From Zygnema cylindricum (lineage: Eukaryota; Streptophyta; Zygnematophyceae; Zygnematales; Zygnemataceae), in assembly GCA_037447655.1 (NCBI GenBank), contig JBBHKE010003144.1, positions 97,612-161,611 of the forward strand: a stretch of 64,000 bases of DNA, in the 5' to 3' direction. Positions 1 to 13,295 of this stretch are shown piece by piece (within the stretch, counting starts at the first letter, position 1; each line of letters begins with the position of its first letter). The position numbers and the translations under genes are program-made. Under the pieces are notes generated by a model. The model was not told the DNA's origin. It made no database searches and saw only the letters and a program-made list of their open reading frames with translations.

Positions 1-1815
1 ACGGAATCTTCAGAACAGAAGACAACAAATTCGGATGTGACAAATGTCCCATTATGGTTGTGTCGTACAATGTTCGTACAAAGAGTACTCCGACACCTGT
101 AATTTCTTGTACGGTACAGTCTTGTGATTGGTCAACATTTCAGTACTAGGGGGTTTAGTGAGGGATTTAGGACTTAGAAAATTTTGGATAGGTAGTCGCC
201 TCTCCTAGAGAGCATCTTGCATAAAAGGCAAACTTTGGCACGGCATAACTATCAACTTAGTTGACCATTTTCAGTGATTTTTTTGCTCCGGACTTAGGGG
301 TGTCTAGGCTACACAAGGGTGTAGTCGGTCAGAGTTCTTGCTTGCCAAAGGGACTGCATTTCTAAAGGAAATTCAAAGTGGGGAATATTATCCAAAACTC
401 GTATTCTAACTTTGCATTCTGTGGTGGAACTGAGCACAAAGAAAGTCTTACTTCACAGGGTTGAAGCAGTAATGGGGTTCTGATTGTCAAAGGGTCAATC
501 ATTTGGGGTTATATAAACTTAGATTCGGCACTATCTAGATTAAGTTCTTTGGACCTGCTAATTCTGTGTGGCAATGGAGCCGATAGATTTTCAATGTTAT
601 CGCCGATTATTAACCCATAATATTGGTTGTTTATAGGCGATAACAACGATATCGATAACTATTAGAGATAACTATCCGGACCGTAAAGATAAATGTGCAG
701 CCAGTACACTCAATTGTACGTGTAATTTTATGGACGCGCTGTAGACCCTTTTCCCCCCGATTTCGGTGAAAAGTCTCGATATTTCTTTGATTGTTTCTAA
801 TTTAAGGGGGTTTTACTTGGGTTCCACGCTCCCATGCCCGTCCAAAATGTGCGTTTGACTGTTATCGTTTTTTGCAAGGTTAGTCACTCCCTAATACCAC
901 AACCATGGTGGCAATAAATAGCGGCAGTCTACCACATGTGTTTGTCTACTCTGTTCGTCTGTTTTTCGAAAAAAAATGATTTACAAATTTACAATGTAAT
1001 TTCATATTATCGTTTTGGTACTATAATTTTAACACTATAAAATATTTTTTTGAATTTGTCAACGTTATGTGCTGCGCTACACGTAATATGTTGCAGTTAA
1101 ACAAATAAAGAACATTTTTTTATACGTGTCATGTCATGCTATATGAAAGGTTTAATATGATACAATATGTTAAAAGGTATTATTTAATGGATGCTACATT
1201 ATTTCAAAGTTATCGCCGATATGAAATTTGTTGGTCTCACATCGATATGTTGGTACCTCCGACCGTTCGATAGTCGATAACTATCAGTGTCGTTGTTATC
1301 GGGATAATTTTTTTTCAAATAAAAAACATTAACTAAAATATATTCGCACGTGTCAAAGTTTTCAAAAGATTTAGACAACTAGAAATGACGAGTAAATGTA
1401 CAGTATTTGTTATGTTTTGTGACTTTGTAGTTTGAGTACAATACCACAAGGAAAATTACACGCTTTGATTTGTCTTTTACGTTTGAATCTAACAATTGTT
1501 TTTGTTTTGGAGGAGTCTAAAAATTCTGATGCCGTTTAACGTCGACCACACAAGAGACGCAAAGGCAAACTGAATCTCCTTCAACCATGAAACGGCATAG
1601 GCTACACGGTTAGGCGTCTACAATGTCAGAAGACATGTAACGTCATAATTAGTTACAAAAATTTATTGTGTATGGGTACAAAGGTATCGCAATAAACCTA
1701 ATAACCACAATTATTCTTTAAAAGATGGTGAGGGGTCTTTATATATAGCTCACCAACCAGCAACATATATAGTCAATAATAGTTATCGATTAAGAGTAGT
1801 GGTTTGTACTAAAAT
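1..1815. other. non-coding, decayed repeat DNA
   Basis: I see no convincing exon or RNA gene here. Two stretches near 597-670 and 1203-1310 share motifs such as GTTATCGCCGAT and TCGATAACTATC in partly inverted arrangement, so the interval between them may be an old terminal-inverted-repeat element, but the ends are too degenerate to define. The rest is AT-rich DNA with scattered GTAC-containing motifs like those in the transposons further on. Confidence 0.4.
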
Positions 1816-2807
1816 CATAGTTCAAAAGTAGGTTTTTTTATGGTAGGCTTTGGGTAGGCGCACAAAACTTTGCACAAAACTCGCGCAACGTAGGCATACT
1901 GTATGTGTGTGCGTCGTACACACTCCTGTACGAATGTCCCAATCTGACGTAAGATCAAAGTACAGCGCACGCCGCCGGACGGAATTTTTTAGCGAACTGA
2001 CATGACGTAGGATGACACTCCGTGGGAAAAAAAACTGGGAAAAAAAAAATTGGGAAAATTCTCAAATAGCGTAGTTTATTCTATATTTTTCATTACTCTA
2101 ATTAGGGTTATTTTTGAAGTACTGTAAAAAACGAAAGTAGGTTGTCTCTTAGATAAAGTGGTGTACGGTCTATATCAGACCGAACATAAATGTACCTTTT
2201 TAAGTTAAAAAGTACAATAAATTAGTTTTAGTAACCGCGGACGTATGAGAATGTGCGTTCTAAAAAGAGAAAAAAACAATGACGTAAAAAATCCCGTTCA
2301 CACATATTCGTCTAACAGCTGGGTTTCGACCGTGTGAACGCCAACAAGGTTGGTCCGTAGGTTTTGGTAATTTTTTTGGCAGTGTGGTAAATTTTATTTT
2401 TATCGTCCTATATTGCCTGGTTGGTCAATTTGAGTCTTTATTTACCGTGGCCCTCAAAATTGCAGACGTTAATATGACAGATTGTCCTTTCGTAAGTTGT
2501 GTTATGGGCTTTTTATGTGATCTTTTTAAATCGCCTACTTTGATCAACGACCGTCCGATAGTCCAAATCTAACGGTTTAAATAAAAAGTCCCTCAAAACT
2601 CACAGATTTTTTTTTTGTCCGATTTTTTTTCAAAATTTAGACATGTCGTTTAATTCTCTATCGATAGATATGCAACTCAACCCTTTTCCTATTTTATTTC
2701 AACTTGCGTCCAATACAATATGGGTCTTAACTCTTAAGGACAAATTGTATGTTTTGTGTACAATAGGCATATTGTATGGGCGTACGGTCACCTACTTTTG
2801 AACTATG
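1816..2807. mobile_element. CATAG-ended TIR element (AAAAGTAGGT type), copy 1
   Basis: The segment starts CATAGTTCAAAAGTAGGT and ends with the reverse complement of the same 18 bases. It has no transposase-like frame, so it is non-autonomous. A shorter relative with the same ends lies at 32199-32654. The 8 bases outside the two ends (ACTAAAAT and GATGTAAC) do not match, so no target duplication survives. The right flank at 2809-2824 is a fragment of another element type (the end of the PIF/Harbinger-like element seen whole at 44102-44768). Confidence 0.7.
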
Positions 2808-3052
2808 GATGTAACCATACCCTAAGGGGGAGGATCACGTCTACAGAAAGCGTAACCTTGTTTGTACGGAAAAGCTTTGCTGGTCCATACTGAACACCAT
2901 TTGGAGCTCATCATCATTCGTACAATAGCTTGTTTTTTGCCACGTGGCGTTCTTCTTCCTTGCTAAGTGGCGTAAGTCGTCCTTCTTACGTAAACGGGAC
3001 TGCACGAGCAACCTCTCTTTGGCATATCCAAACGAGGAACCCTACAGATAGA

Positions 3053-6000
3053 ATGGGTCGCTCACGGGCTGCTCCGGCCACGGCTGCTGAAGAGGAAACC
3101 TCTCCAGCTGCTGCCAGGTGCCTTTCTTGGTGCCGAATGTTGGAAGTTGATAAGTTTTTTTTTAATCAACGTCTTGCCACAACCCTAAAATTGAGTTCTC
3201 CTGTGAAGTGGCATGGCCTCGGCTGACTATGGCTCTCTGCTCTCATCAGGTCCAAGCGACGTCGTGTGGCCAATGCATCCGAGCCATGGGAGCTCTCCTC
3301 GTTAGGTAGATTCTGCCGAGATGCCTCTTCTCCTCCTGTTGCCACTTCACAAGAACACCAATTTTTGCATTGTTAACTTGTATTATGCGATTTGTCATCT
3401 ACTCTGCATAAATACATCATAAATGTGACTAGTTCTACGGGCATACATTTATGTATAGTATGTACATGCATGCATAGTAAGCATACCTATATACATAATT
3501 TCATAAATACACACATTAGATACATTACGCATATAACATTCCTCACATATATGAATTGCATGCATCACACACATAAAATACATGAGATAATGACATGCAC
3601 AATGTACATGAGATATATACATATGCTGGTATGTACAACATGCGGACACCATTCACACATTCACACATGCTCGCATGCATACATGTACATGCGGACATAC
3701 ATTCACGCATGCATAGTGTGGGCCATGAACAAAAGTACAGAATTTTTGCCGTACTTTTAGCGTACTACGCCTTTATTGCTCTTTTTGTGCATATGATACG
3801 GCACAAATACCATACTTCTGTTCTATGGTGTGGGCCATGACCTTCATCAATGCACAACATGATTGTGCAGCATATCTGACGTGATGCTCCTCAACCAAAT
3901 TAGTGGCAGTTAACCTTGTTAGCACATATAAATACTAAAACAAAAACCAGTCGTTGTAGAGGTAACACCGGAACTCCATATTTGGTGTAATTACTTTGAA
4001 GGACGTATGCCATATTGAATTTAATTGAGAGATTACAACTTTAAATGATGTTAGAGAAGAGACTAGCATGGATCAGAGGGAAGTATGCCCTACAAAGTCT
4101 CATGTACTCATGAATCTGAATACTTGTGGATCCTGGAAGCTGTTTTACAATGAAGTACTCTCTATGGTCCATATAAACTCATGTGCAGTCCTCCAAAAGT
4201 GGGCACCTTGTCCTTATTCCTGTCTAACCCAATCTTGGACGACCAGAGAAAGACCACACATTCTCCCCCTAAAAACACAAAATTGCTGGAAACCTTTTGA
4301 GCTTAAACACAGCGATATGTGCCTAACTGTTTTGAGGTTCACATGCTTGATATGGGGTAACTTCATACAGGTATCCTTGTGTGTTCAATTGATGGACCTG
4401 TGTTTTAGATCACTGTGGACATCCTTCTTATGACATTGCTCTGTGCTTAAAGATGCATTTAATTGTATCAAAATCACGTCACTCTAATCATTATATAAAT
4501 TCTTGTAAAGATGGCTTACCACAATATTCTCAAATGGATACTTTGGCCATCTCGCTATGCTGTTCATATATAATTTCGATAAGGGTAAAATGTTGTATGA
4601 ATAAATTAGTTTTTTCTATGTTTTCATGTTGTTTTGAGTGCCTAATGTGAATTTTAGTTTGATACTATTGCATTTTTTGCGCAAGGTAGGACGGTGAGAG
4701 CCAGATGGAAACATCGTGTTGACGCTAAAAATTCGTGTTATCAACATTATCTTATGTACAGCAAAAGATAACACTTAAGATTCAATGATTCTAGTAGCTG
4801 ACAACAAAGTATCAGTACAAAATCTTCAGTCTTCCGCTTTCCCTCTAATATAGTTCGTCCACTCATGTTCTTTCTCTTCACCATTTCTTGACGCTACTCA
4901 ACTACACTCCTCTTTGTCACGTCACGCATGTCACTTCAAGATCATTACAAGCACGAAGTTCTCCTTCATATTCTCTTGAACCTTGGGTGTCCACTTAGAA
5001 GAACCATAGTACCAAACCCTAAAACCTGTGGATACAGGTGGAGGCGAGGGTCGCCGAGGCCTCTACCACTGCAACGCTTGTCAACGCGATATTTCGGCGA
5101 GTGTGCGTATAAAGTGTGCACGCTGCACCGATTTTGACCTTTGTGTGGAATGTTTTTCCGTGGGAGCCGAATTGAAGCCACACAAAGCAAATCATCCTTA
5201 CCATGTTATGGTATGTTGGAAAAGATTTCTTTAATGTGCATGTTTTGCGGATCTCTCTCTCTCTCTCCCTCTCCCTCTCTCCGTCTCCTTCTCTCCCTCC
5301 GTCCCTCCTCCCTCACTTCCCCCCTCTTGCCCCTTCTCCCCCTCTCTCCCCCTCCTCTTCTTTCCCTCTCTTCCGGCCTTTCCCCCCCTGCACCACTCTC
5401 CCCCTCTCTCTTTTTCTCTCTTCAAAATCTTGATTTCAACCCCTCTCTCTCTGTGTCTGTCTCATGTAGTGCACATTCTTGCTTAAACCTGTGATAGACA
5501 CGCCAATACGAAAGTACATCTCTCCTGGACCTCTCCCGCCCCCTCTCTCCCTCCCCCTCTCTCCACTTATTTTTGTTTAGTGTGTCCGTTCCCAAACAGG
5601 ACAATCTCTCCTTCCCTCTCTTTCACCCTGATTGGAACGCCGATGAAGAGATTCTCCTTTTGGAGGTGAGGCAAGACTCCCTCTCTCTGCCAAGGTTAGA
5701 CTGTTTTCTCAAAACCCTGAAAGAATTCCCTAAAAAGCCCTTTTTGGCAAAACTCTTTTCACCATTTGAAAATAGGAAAGAGAGGAAGCAAGAGGGAGGG
5801 GAAGGGGGGTAGAGAGGGGGAGAGGGAGGCAGAGGGGGAGGGGAGAGGGAGAGGGAGAAGGAGAGGGAGAAGGAGACGGAGAGGAGAGGGAGGCGAACGG
5901 AGGAGGAGAGGGCGAGGGAGCAGTAGCAGAAGGGGGAGAGAGGGGGAGTGGGAGAGGGAGACGGAGCGGGAGTGAGAGGGGGAGAGAGAGAGCGAGGGGG

Positions 6001-9000
6001 AGAAGAAGAAGGATAGGGAGAGAAGCAAAGCACAAGATGAGATATTGGAAAGAGTTTCAGCTTTTTGATAGAGCCTTTGAAGGCAGGGAGTGGAAATGTA
6101 CGGCCTCGGCAACTGGACAGAAGTGGCGGAGCATTTGGGAGGAAAGTCTCCGGAAAGGTGTCGAAGGCACTATCTCCATGCGTATCTCCGTTCTCCTTTT
6201 CGCCCACTTCCGGACCTCAGCCGAACCAGAGGGAAGACTAAGGCAGAGCTTCGTGCTCAAGGGAAAAGAGGTAAGGATGATGGACAGAGGGAGGGGGAGG
6301 GGTAAAGATGGAACGGACTTGATGGGAAAATTTGGAGGTAGAGGAAGAGAGGATAGGTGGCAAGGTAGAGGAAGTAGAGGAGGGTGCTGGAGGAAGACAG
6401 AGTGGTAGTTGGAGATGGATGGAGAAGTAGGGTAGATTAGTGTAGATAGTCAGAAAAGTGAAGACAGATGGAGAGATAGGTCATCGATGCACTTTTTCAC
6501 TTTTTCACTTTTTCTCATATAGGTATACACTCTCTGATGGAAGGGATACTGAATCTGCATGCGAAGGAAGAAAGAGATGATGGGGGCGGGCAAGAGAGAG
6601 GGAAAGAGAGGATAGTGTGAGTTAACTTGTTGACATCAAGTTATTCCTCATTATTTTACTTTGGGAATATGTCTGTTTTTTCGGTTTTTTTTGGGTTTTT
6701 TGGGTCAAATGGAACCGCAGGTCCCACTTCTCCGAGAGAGGGTCCATCAACAACTCCTGTGAAACAGGAATGTGAATTTTTTTTATCTATCAAGTAAGGT
6801 TTTTGAAGAATCTGGGTTTATTGTTGCATTTTTTAGAAGTGTTGTTGTCTGTAAAATAAGGTTCACAAATGACGTCCTCTGCCTCGTATATGTATTTATG
6901 TGCGTGGATCAATGAAGATGCACTATTTTGTAAAAAAAATTATGACTATTGATACCATAAATAGTTAGTAGAGCACCCCTTGCTCTGTCAATCTACACTG
7001 TATTTTTCATTTCTTCGAGTAAAGAATATCTGGTATATTGTTTTTTTGAATAATGTGGATTACCGTAACAATCTTATACTTGGCACTTCTCAAAGTGAAT
7101 TTCTCAAAATTCGGTGATTTACTGGGTTGTTTGTTTTTGCGTATTATATTTGTGTTGGTAGTGTGAACTGTGCAAACCTGATTTTGGACTTTTCCTTCAT
7201 GTGACATTGATAACATTTGTGACATTGGTTGTGATGCTCACAGATAGGTTTACCAATCCACATGATGTCATCTACATGCATTTTTGTGGATCCACAGGAA
7301 TTAGTGTGGATCTGCAGGAGTTTGTGTGAAACCTTACGAATGTGGACTCTTTTAGATTAGTGTGGATCTGTAGGATTTATTGTGGATCCACACGAATGGG
7401 TCCAAATCATGTAACATGAGTTTTTCCTCAGGGCTAAACGTGGGTAAGCATTAATTGCATTGGTACTACACTTTTTACCCACGGCTTATGAATTGCTTTG
7501 CTGGGAGAATTTGCAGGCAGGAGGAAATGGTGGATGAGAAACCGGCAGAGAGACCGAAGACTCCGGAGATGAGTGGTAAGGATATCTTGGGACAAAATCA
7601 GGGGAGTGTATGGTTGGGGAGAGAGGGAGAGAGAAGGGGAGGGAGGGGGAGAGAGGATTTGAGAGAAGAGAAGGGAAGGGAAGGAGACAGGAAGAGCGAG
7701 AAGTGAGAGGGGTGAGAGGGAGGAGAGAAGGATGGGGAGAGAGGAGAGGTTGAAGAGGAAAGAGAAAAAAGAAGCGAAGGCGCTATGAACTTTATGTCAA
7801 GGGAAGCAAATGTCCAATGGCAATGTCTGGCCATTGTAAAAGAAAGAAAGAAAGATGAGAAGGCTTACAGTGTTTTTAAGAAAACGTATGAAGGTTTGTT
7901 TGCAGAGGTTGTCACTTCTTTCATATATCTGCATTTGTTCCTAAGCTATTACCTTGTAATATGTTTACAAGTTTGCACTTTCGCCATTTCGGATCTCCCT
8001 TCCCTTCCTCTCCTTTTTTCCCCCTTTCCGCATTTGTGTCCTTTTCAGAGGTTATTCCTAATAACTACAACTTTTCTTGTGATATCTTGTGCAAAATTCA
8101 ACATCACAAACCATTGAGCTTCCAAATAACAGTTTCCGTGTTGTTCTGCTGACTGTTCCGTTGTCAGCAACGGCAAGCAAAAGTCTTCCTGAAGGAGAGA
8201 ATACTGTCGTGGAAAATGGAGCGAAAAAATCTGCAGCTGCACCAGTTGGAGGAGTGGGAGAGGAAGGAAGTGAAGGTAACCAAAAAACTGATGTTGTCAT
8301 AGGGGAAGAGATGGAGGATGGGAAAGAGCATCTTACTGCAGCGTTCTCTTAGTTCTTATGCTTGTGAAAGATAAGGAAGAGGAGAGTTTGCGGATCTTCA
8401 CATTCTAGGTTTTTTGCTTTTTCATTAGCCTTATTTTTCACCCGTTTGTATCCTAAACAGGTGATCAACAGCAAAGCAAAAGAACGTTAGGAGGGAGTAT
8501 GCCTAAAGTGGGAGCAATTTTGGGGGAAGATCAGGAAAAATTGGGGGCCGCAGCAATTGAACAAACGGGGTATAATCCTAAAAGGAACGAATTTGATCCG
8601 GAATATGACAATGACGCGGAAATTCCATTGGCGGAAATGGAATTTAAGGACACGGATTCGGTCGCGGATCGAGAATTGAAAATTCGAATGTTGGAGATTT
8701 ATTTGTCAAGGTGAGACGGAGAGACGATATTGGTAGGGGGTTGGGGAGAGGAGGGCTGGTGACACCAGTGTGAAGAGATAAGACAAGAAGGAAAACGGAG
8801 AGAGAGAGGTAGTTGGAGAGGGACAGGGAGAGGAGATGGGCAATGAGAGAATGGTAATGTGATGAGGGAAGAAAAAAGAGATTTGAGTTGTCTAAGGAGC
8901 AATGGGAATGATGTAAACGAGTGGTAGTGGACAAGGGAAGAGAGAGATGGGACAGGTATAAAATATAAGATATGGGAGAATTGCAATGGCAGAAGATTAA

Positions 9001-11317
9001 AAAGGTCATCTTTTGCGATGGTTCTACCACATGAACTTTTGTATGCAGATTGGAGGAGAGAAAACGACGAAAAGAGTTTATTTTAGAGAGAGGTTTGTTA
9101 AACTTGGGACGACTACAATCCTTAGATCGCCGAAGGTCAAAAGTTGAAAAAGATTTTTTTCAAAGGTGCCGAGTTTTTGCTCGATATTTGCCTCCGGAGG
9201 AACACGATGCACTTCTTGATGGACTGAATACGGAACGGAAACTTCGACAGCGCATAGAAGAGCTTCAGGTCCGTTTCTGACGAAGAAATCATCATAGTTG
9301 AGTTTGATCTTTTGTGATCTTTGACTCTCAGTGAAATGCAAGTCTGATTATCCTCAGATGATGCTCGTAATGTGTTAGTAGAATAAAGACAGGGAAGGTC
9401 ACCAGAGAAGATGCTTTCAGAGAACCTTTCAAAAAATGGAAAATATTTTCTTCTTCATTTATACCCGACTGTTTTGGAAGTACATTGTTCGCTGTTATTA
9501 GTTTGAACCATACCAATTAGGGTGTGTCGATCCTTTTCTGTCAACTTACCAACATTATTTTCTAAATTATGTAAACGGGTATCCCAGGCGAATGTGAGTT
9601 AATCTGGGTAGCACATGATCAGAGAACATCAGATACAATATAGGGTGGGGAACTGATAGTGAAATTGTGCAAACACACTGAGTCCACACTAATAGAACCA
9701 TAGACTCTCGTTCCCGTTGACCACCAATAAACTTTGAGGTGTGGAAATGTTTGTGTTGTTCAATTACATAATAGGCGCTTGAAGTTTATTTTTTGGTTCA
9801 TCCGAGTGTTCTGATTTTCTGCTCCCTTTTTTCTGCTTTTTTGTTCTTCTCGTTTTGTCGTTTTTTGCTGTTCCCTTTACTTACTAGCGTCATTTTTTAT
9901 TTTTCAGGAGCTCCGTGCCGCCGGATGTCGAACTTTTGCAGAAGCGGAGCAGAGAGAGGCGGAAGGGAATCTGCGAAAAGGAGGACAGAAACCTGCACGC
10001 CGTACAGAGGGTAAGGGGAAAGTGCACTCTCTTTTCCTCTTCAGACTTGAAAACCTTTCTTTTGTTGTTTGTTTGTTTGTTTGTCGGTTCGTTGGTATGT
10101 TGATCGGTTTGTTGGTATTTTTTTTTGTTTGAATGTTTTAGGCTTCGACCTCCAAAGTTAGTTGCCTTTAGTGGAATATAGAATTGAAGTTGCAATGGCT
10201 GTTATTTTTTTTTTTTTTTTGAAAAGAAAAACAGCAGGGTTTAAAGAAGATCTGGTCCATTTTGGAAATGAACTAAAATTGAAATTTGAGCTGGAACTGA
10301 ATCCGAAAGAGAGACAAGAAAGAGAAACTCAATGGGGGTTTTGTTGCGGACAGGTGGGCGTGCCCATGGTAGGAAAAGTGGAATTCCTTTTGATTTGAAG
10401 GGGCATATTGGGACAGACCTTCTGTCTCCCCAGGTGAGAAGGGAAGAGCTCATTGTGTACTTTTTTCATTGTGGTTCACACTAAAGTGGGTAATTATACT
10501 GTAACTTTTTCTAATTGAAACCTAGTTTTTCCTAGCCTTTGCCGCTTTTATGCACCTGTGCGTCTGATTTGATCCTATTGTGAGACTAATAATAAGAGGA
10601 TGTTATCTTTGCTATATGTAAGGAAAAACGTTATATAAACCTTAGTTACGGAACTCATAGGGCATGGGCATTTGCATCCTTTTCCTCTTTTCAAACCTTA
10701 TCCCGGTTTTGTTACTATTCCATTCCCTTTGAGTTTCTGTTCCGTTCCAGTTCTGCTCCAGTTCTGTTTTACTGCCGTTCCAGTTACTACACTTTTTTTT
10801 TCACCTTCTAAACTTTTTCTTAAAAACCGTTTTTTGCGACCATCAGGAACGTGAACTCTGTTTGGTAAATCGACTTCTCCCTGTTCACTACTTGAAGATG
10901 AAGAAAACCCTCATGGCCAGCGGTTCAAATAAGGGAGTCGTGACTCGAGCCGAGGCTCGACAAATGTTTAAAATAGATCCTCAAAAAACTCAAGCTGTCT
11001 TGAGTTTCCTAGTATCCAAAACTTTGGTTCAAAGCGATATTTCTGCCCCGTCGGGACGACGAGGGAGTCGGAAAGATGGCGGTTTGGGTCCAATAGGGCA
11101 ATTAGGCCCAGGAGGGAGTGGAAGTGAGATGGTGGGGGATAGAGGGGAACAAAAAATGGGGACAGGAGAGGAGGCCGAGGGAGAACAGCCCAGTCCAGAT
11201 ATGGTTTTCAGTTCGGAAATGGGAGGAATGTGGAGAGGTAGTAGTCTCCAGATGACGGGAATTGAAAGTGGTAATGGTATTCTCCACAATTATGAAGACC
11301 AGTTGTTGTTAGATTGA
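3053..11317 (+). CDS. ADA2: transcriptional adaptor ADA2 (SAGA/HAT complex subunit), 13 exons
   Basis: ADA2 bridges the GCN5 histone acetyltransferase to ADA3 and transcription factors in nuclear SAGA-type complexes. Exons read with consistent phase: 3053-3117, 3250-3305, 5038-5210, 5600-5665, 6087-6270, 6721-6793, 7517-7575, 8168-8275, 8461-8710, 9049-9268, 9908-10010, about 10352-10433, and 10847-11317 (stop); about 635 residues. Order: N-terminal MGRSR as in plant ADA2; ZZ zinc finger about residues 50-98 (YHCNAC, KCARC, CVEC, then two His); SANT domain about 105-155 (PDWNADEEILLLE, YGLGNWTEVAEHL); the family block EYDNDAE..LAEMEF and a basic helical region about 320-418; C-terminal SWIRM about 480-540 (LLPVHYLKMKKTLM). 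A Gly/Glu-rich tail follows SWIRM. All junctions are GT-AG. Exon 6 is the least conserved and least certain. The start ATG is supported by the conserved N-terminus. Confidence 0.93.
3440..3725. repeat. CATA/TGCATACATG low-complexity tract in ADA2 intron 2
   Basis: A degenerate array of short units built from ACATACATGCATAC-like words, lying inside ADA2 intron 2 (3306-5037). The same tract is present in inverted orientation at 30720-31005 as part of the ADA2 inverted duplication. Long open frames in it come from the lack of stop words, not from coding. Confidence 0.75.
5254..5445 (+). repeat. CT-rich tract in ADA2 intron 3
   Basis: An almost pure pyrimidine run of (CT)n, CCCTCT and CTTCC words just inside the intron after the ZZ exon. 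A complementary purine-rich run (GGGAGAGGGAGA words) lies at 5770-6030 in the next intron, so the two could pair in the transcript as a hairpin around exon 4. Confidence 0.7.
5766..6031 (+). repeat. GA-rich tract in ADA2 intron 4
   Basis: A purine-only stretch made of GGGAGA and GGAGAC words between the two SANT-encoding exons (5600-5665 and 6087-6270). The opposite strand gives long spurious Ser/Pro/Leu frames. Confidence 0.75.
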
Positions 11318-12576
11318 AGATTCGAGTGTCGTTAGGGTTGTTGCTTCGATAATGGTTTTGAAGGTAACAAGAAACCCTAACATGAAGCGATTTTGGGCAA
11401 ATGTTCCTTATCATTTGTTTATCAAAAGTAAAGAATGTTTTGTTTGCTGATGGTTGGTCGAATTTCGGGGATGAAATTACATTTGTTTTTTGTTGCTCTG
11501 CTTACTAAGGAGTTTCCGCCTAATTTTGGAGCTTTTTGATATCGCTGACGAAAATCTTAAGGTACTGTTGTCCTGTTTTGTATGCTCTTTTGTGTTGTCT
11601 TTTTTGTAAAGAAATCTTCATTTGCACCATTTGGCAAAAATGCACCAAAATTTGAGTCTGTACAACATATAGTCATTATAGCAGTGTTTTGTTAAATTGG
11701 CAATCACAAATCACCCGTGTGACCAAGTCGTCACGTGTGCTTGTTGGCGCACACCTTTATTTCTTCCGTCCCATGGCAATTTTACTGTTGCTCAGCTTCT
11801 GTTTATTGAACTTTCAACTCTTAATTCTTGTCCATAGCCTGCTCTATGAACCTTGATCAGCTGTCAGCGAACAGAGGGAGAACACTTGATGGCATTAAGC
11901 TTCGTATAGAAAAAAGAACAAAGAAAAAAAAATGCTTGTTTCCTACTAGCAGTCTGTTTGTGATTATAGCCGTGTAGATGTGACTAGGTTTGGTATTCGA
12001 TATGTACTTTTTTTAGTCTCAATGCTCGATATGCTGACACGATATATCAAGCGACTGGTGATCGTCACAAAATTGACAGAGATATGGCGATATCATTGAT
12101 ATATACATTCAGTCTGTACAATTCTTGGAAATTGTGCCACAGGTCTAGCCCCACTCTCCTCAACCGAGCAATTGAGGCAACCTTTTTGTACTATTTTGGT
12201 GGACCATACTTTTATACTGGAGCACTCCTTCACCCACCCATTAGTACGCGATGTAAAATTTGACATTTGCACCCCTTTTTCCTTTTGCTAGCCAAGTAGA
12301 GCTTAATTCTAAGCCAGTTATACTTCCCTATTTTGCACCGAAAACACGAAAACCCTCGTTAATGTAATATTCTGAGAAAACGCACGCTTAAGCACCTTAA
12401 ACCATATCAAACCCTTAATGAGTCAATCATCCCGATTTTGATTTATCGGGATTTCGGACAATGCGTAGGCAATATATCGGAAAAATGGTATACTCGATAT
12501 ATCAAAATATGTATCGACTGTCAGAAAGTCAGAAATGGGCACATATTAAGGAAAAGAGAATGCCGATATAGAACAC
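11318..12576 (+). other. ADA2 3' flank, no gene seen
   Basis: The putative 3' untranslated region and downstream DNA. No second gene is visible. Around 12000-12110 there are repeated GATATAT/ATATATC words; related words occur at 15640-15730 in unit B and, more loosely, at 46640-46990. Confidence 0.5.
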
Positions 12577-13178
12577 CACCGCGAATCGTAATTAGAGTAA
12601 AAAACGCTAATTCGGTCGCTCGAAATTTCGACTCTATCACGTCAAATAGAGTAAATGATTCTAATTTTTTCATTATTCTAATTTAGGTAAGGTTTAATTA
12701 GCGTAAACAAATTCTAATATAGGTTCGTTTTAAATAGTGTGGAGTACGGACGACGTCGACCGTGCAAAATTGTACTTTTATAAGTAAAAAGGTACAAATA
12801 ATGATTTAATAGAATCGCGATCGCACGTGAAATCGCACTAAACAAAAAATCAATCACATCGAGAAAAAGTCGTTTGCATCTCTCGTCCGTCGACAGCATC
12901 GTCGTCAGTGTGAACATTAACTGACATTCAGCGCGACAAATAGTACTAACGTCATAATGACGTCAAAACTATACGGACTGACAGATTTTGTAACTCTACG
13001 TAATTTAGTGTTCATAATTTCAGCGCGGATAATTATTGCCAACATAACCCAATATAGAGTACTTAAATAAATTAGAGTAAACTTCCTCTGATCACATAAA
13101 TTAGAGTTCATTACTCTAATTGTTTTTTTTTGTTTTTTTACTCTAATTTTTTCATTACTCTAATTACGATTCGCGGTG
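12577..13178. mobile_element. TA-flanked MITE, CACCGCGAATCG family, in unit A
   Basis: The ends are CACCGCGAATCGTAATTAG and its near reverse complement ending CGCGGTG, followed by TA at 13179-13180. Unit B has the uninterrupted site: GAACAC-TA-CCATCATGG at 16191-16202, against GAACAC-[element]-TA-CCATCATGG here. This shows a real insertion after the tandem duplication; the left TA has been lost. There is no transposase frame. Confidence 0.88.
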
Positions 13179-13295
13179 TACCATCATGGCACACCGATAT
13201 TAACTAAATCGTTTGACGCACTTAATTATCTTCGGGCTTCGGGCGGCTGGCACAGAGCAATAAACATACATTCGTCAAAGTAGAACACCGTACAT

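Noticed and set aside
4068-4433. 121-codon open frame in ADA2 intron 2, present in both inverted copies
   Set aside because: The copies differ at 13 residues with no sign of constraint, while nearby ADA2 exons are almost unchanged; no domain or splice signals.
5623-6207. 194-codon minus-strand frame in ADA2
   Set aside because: It is the shadow of SANT exons and a GA-rich intron.
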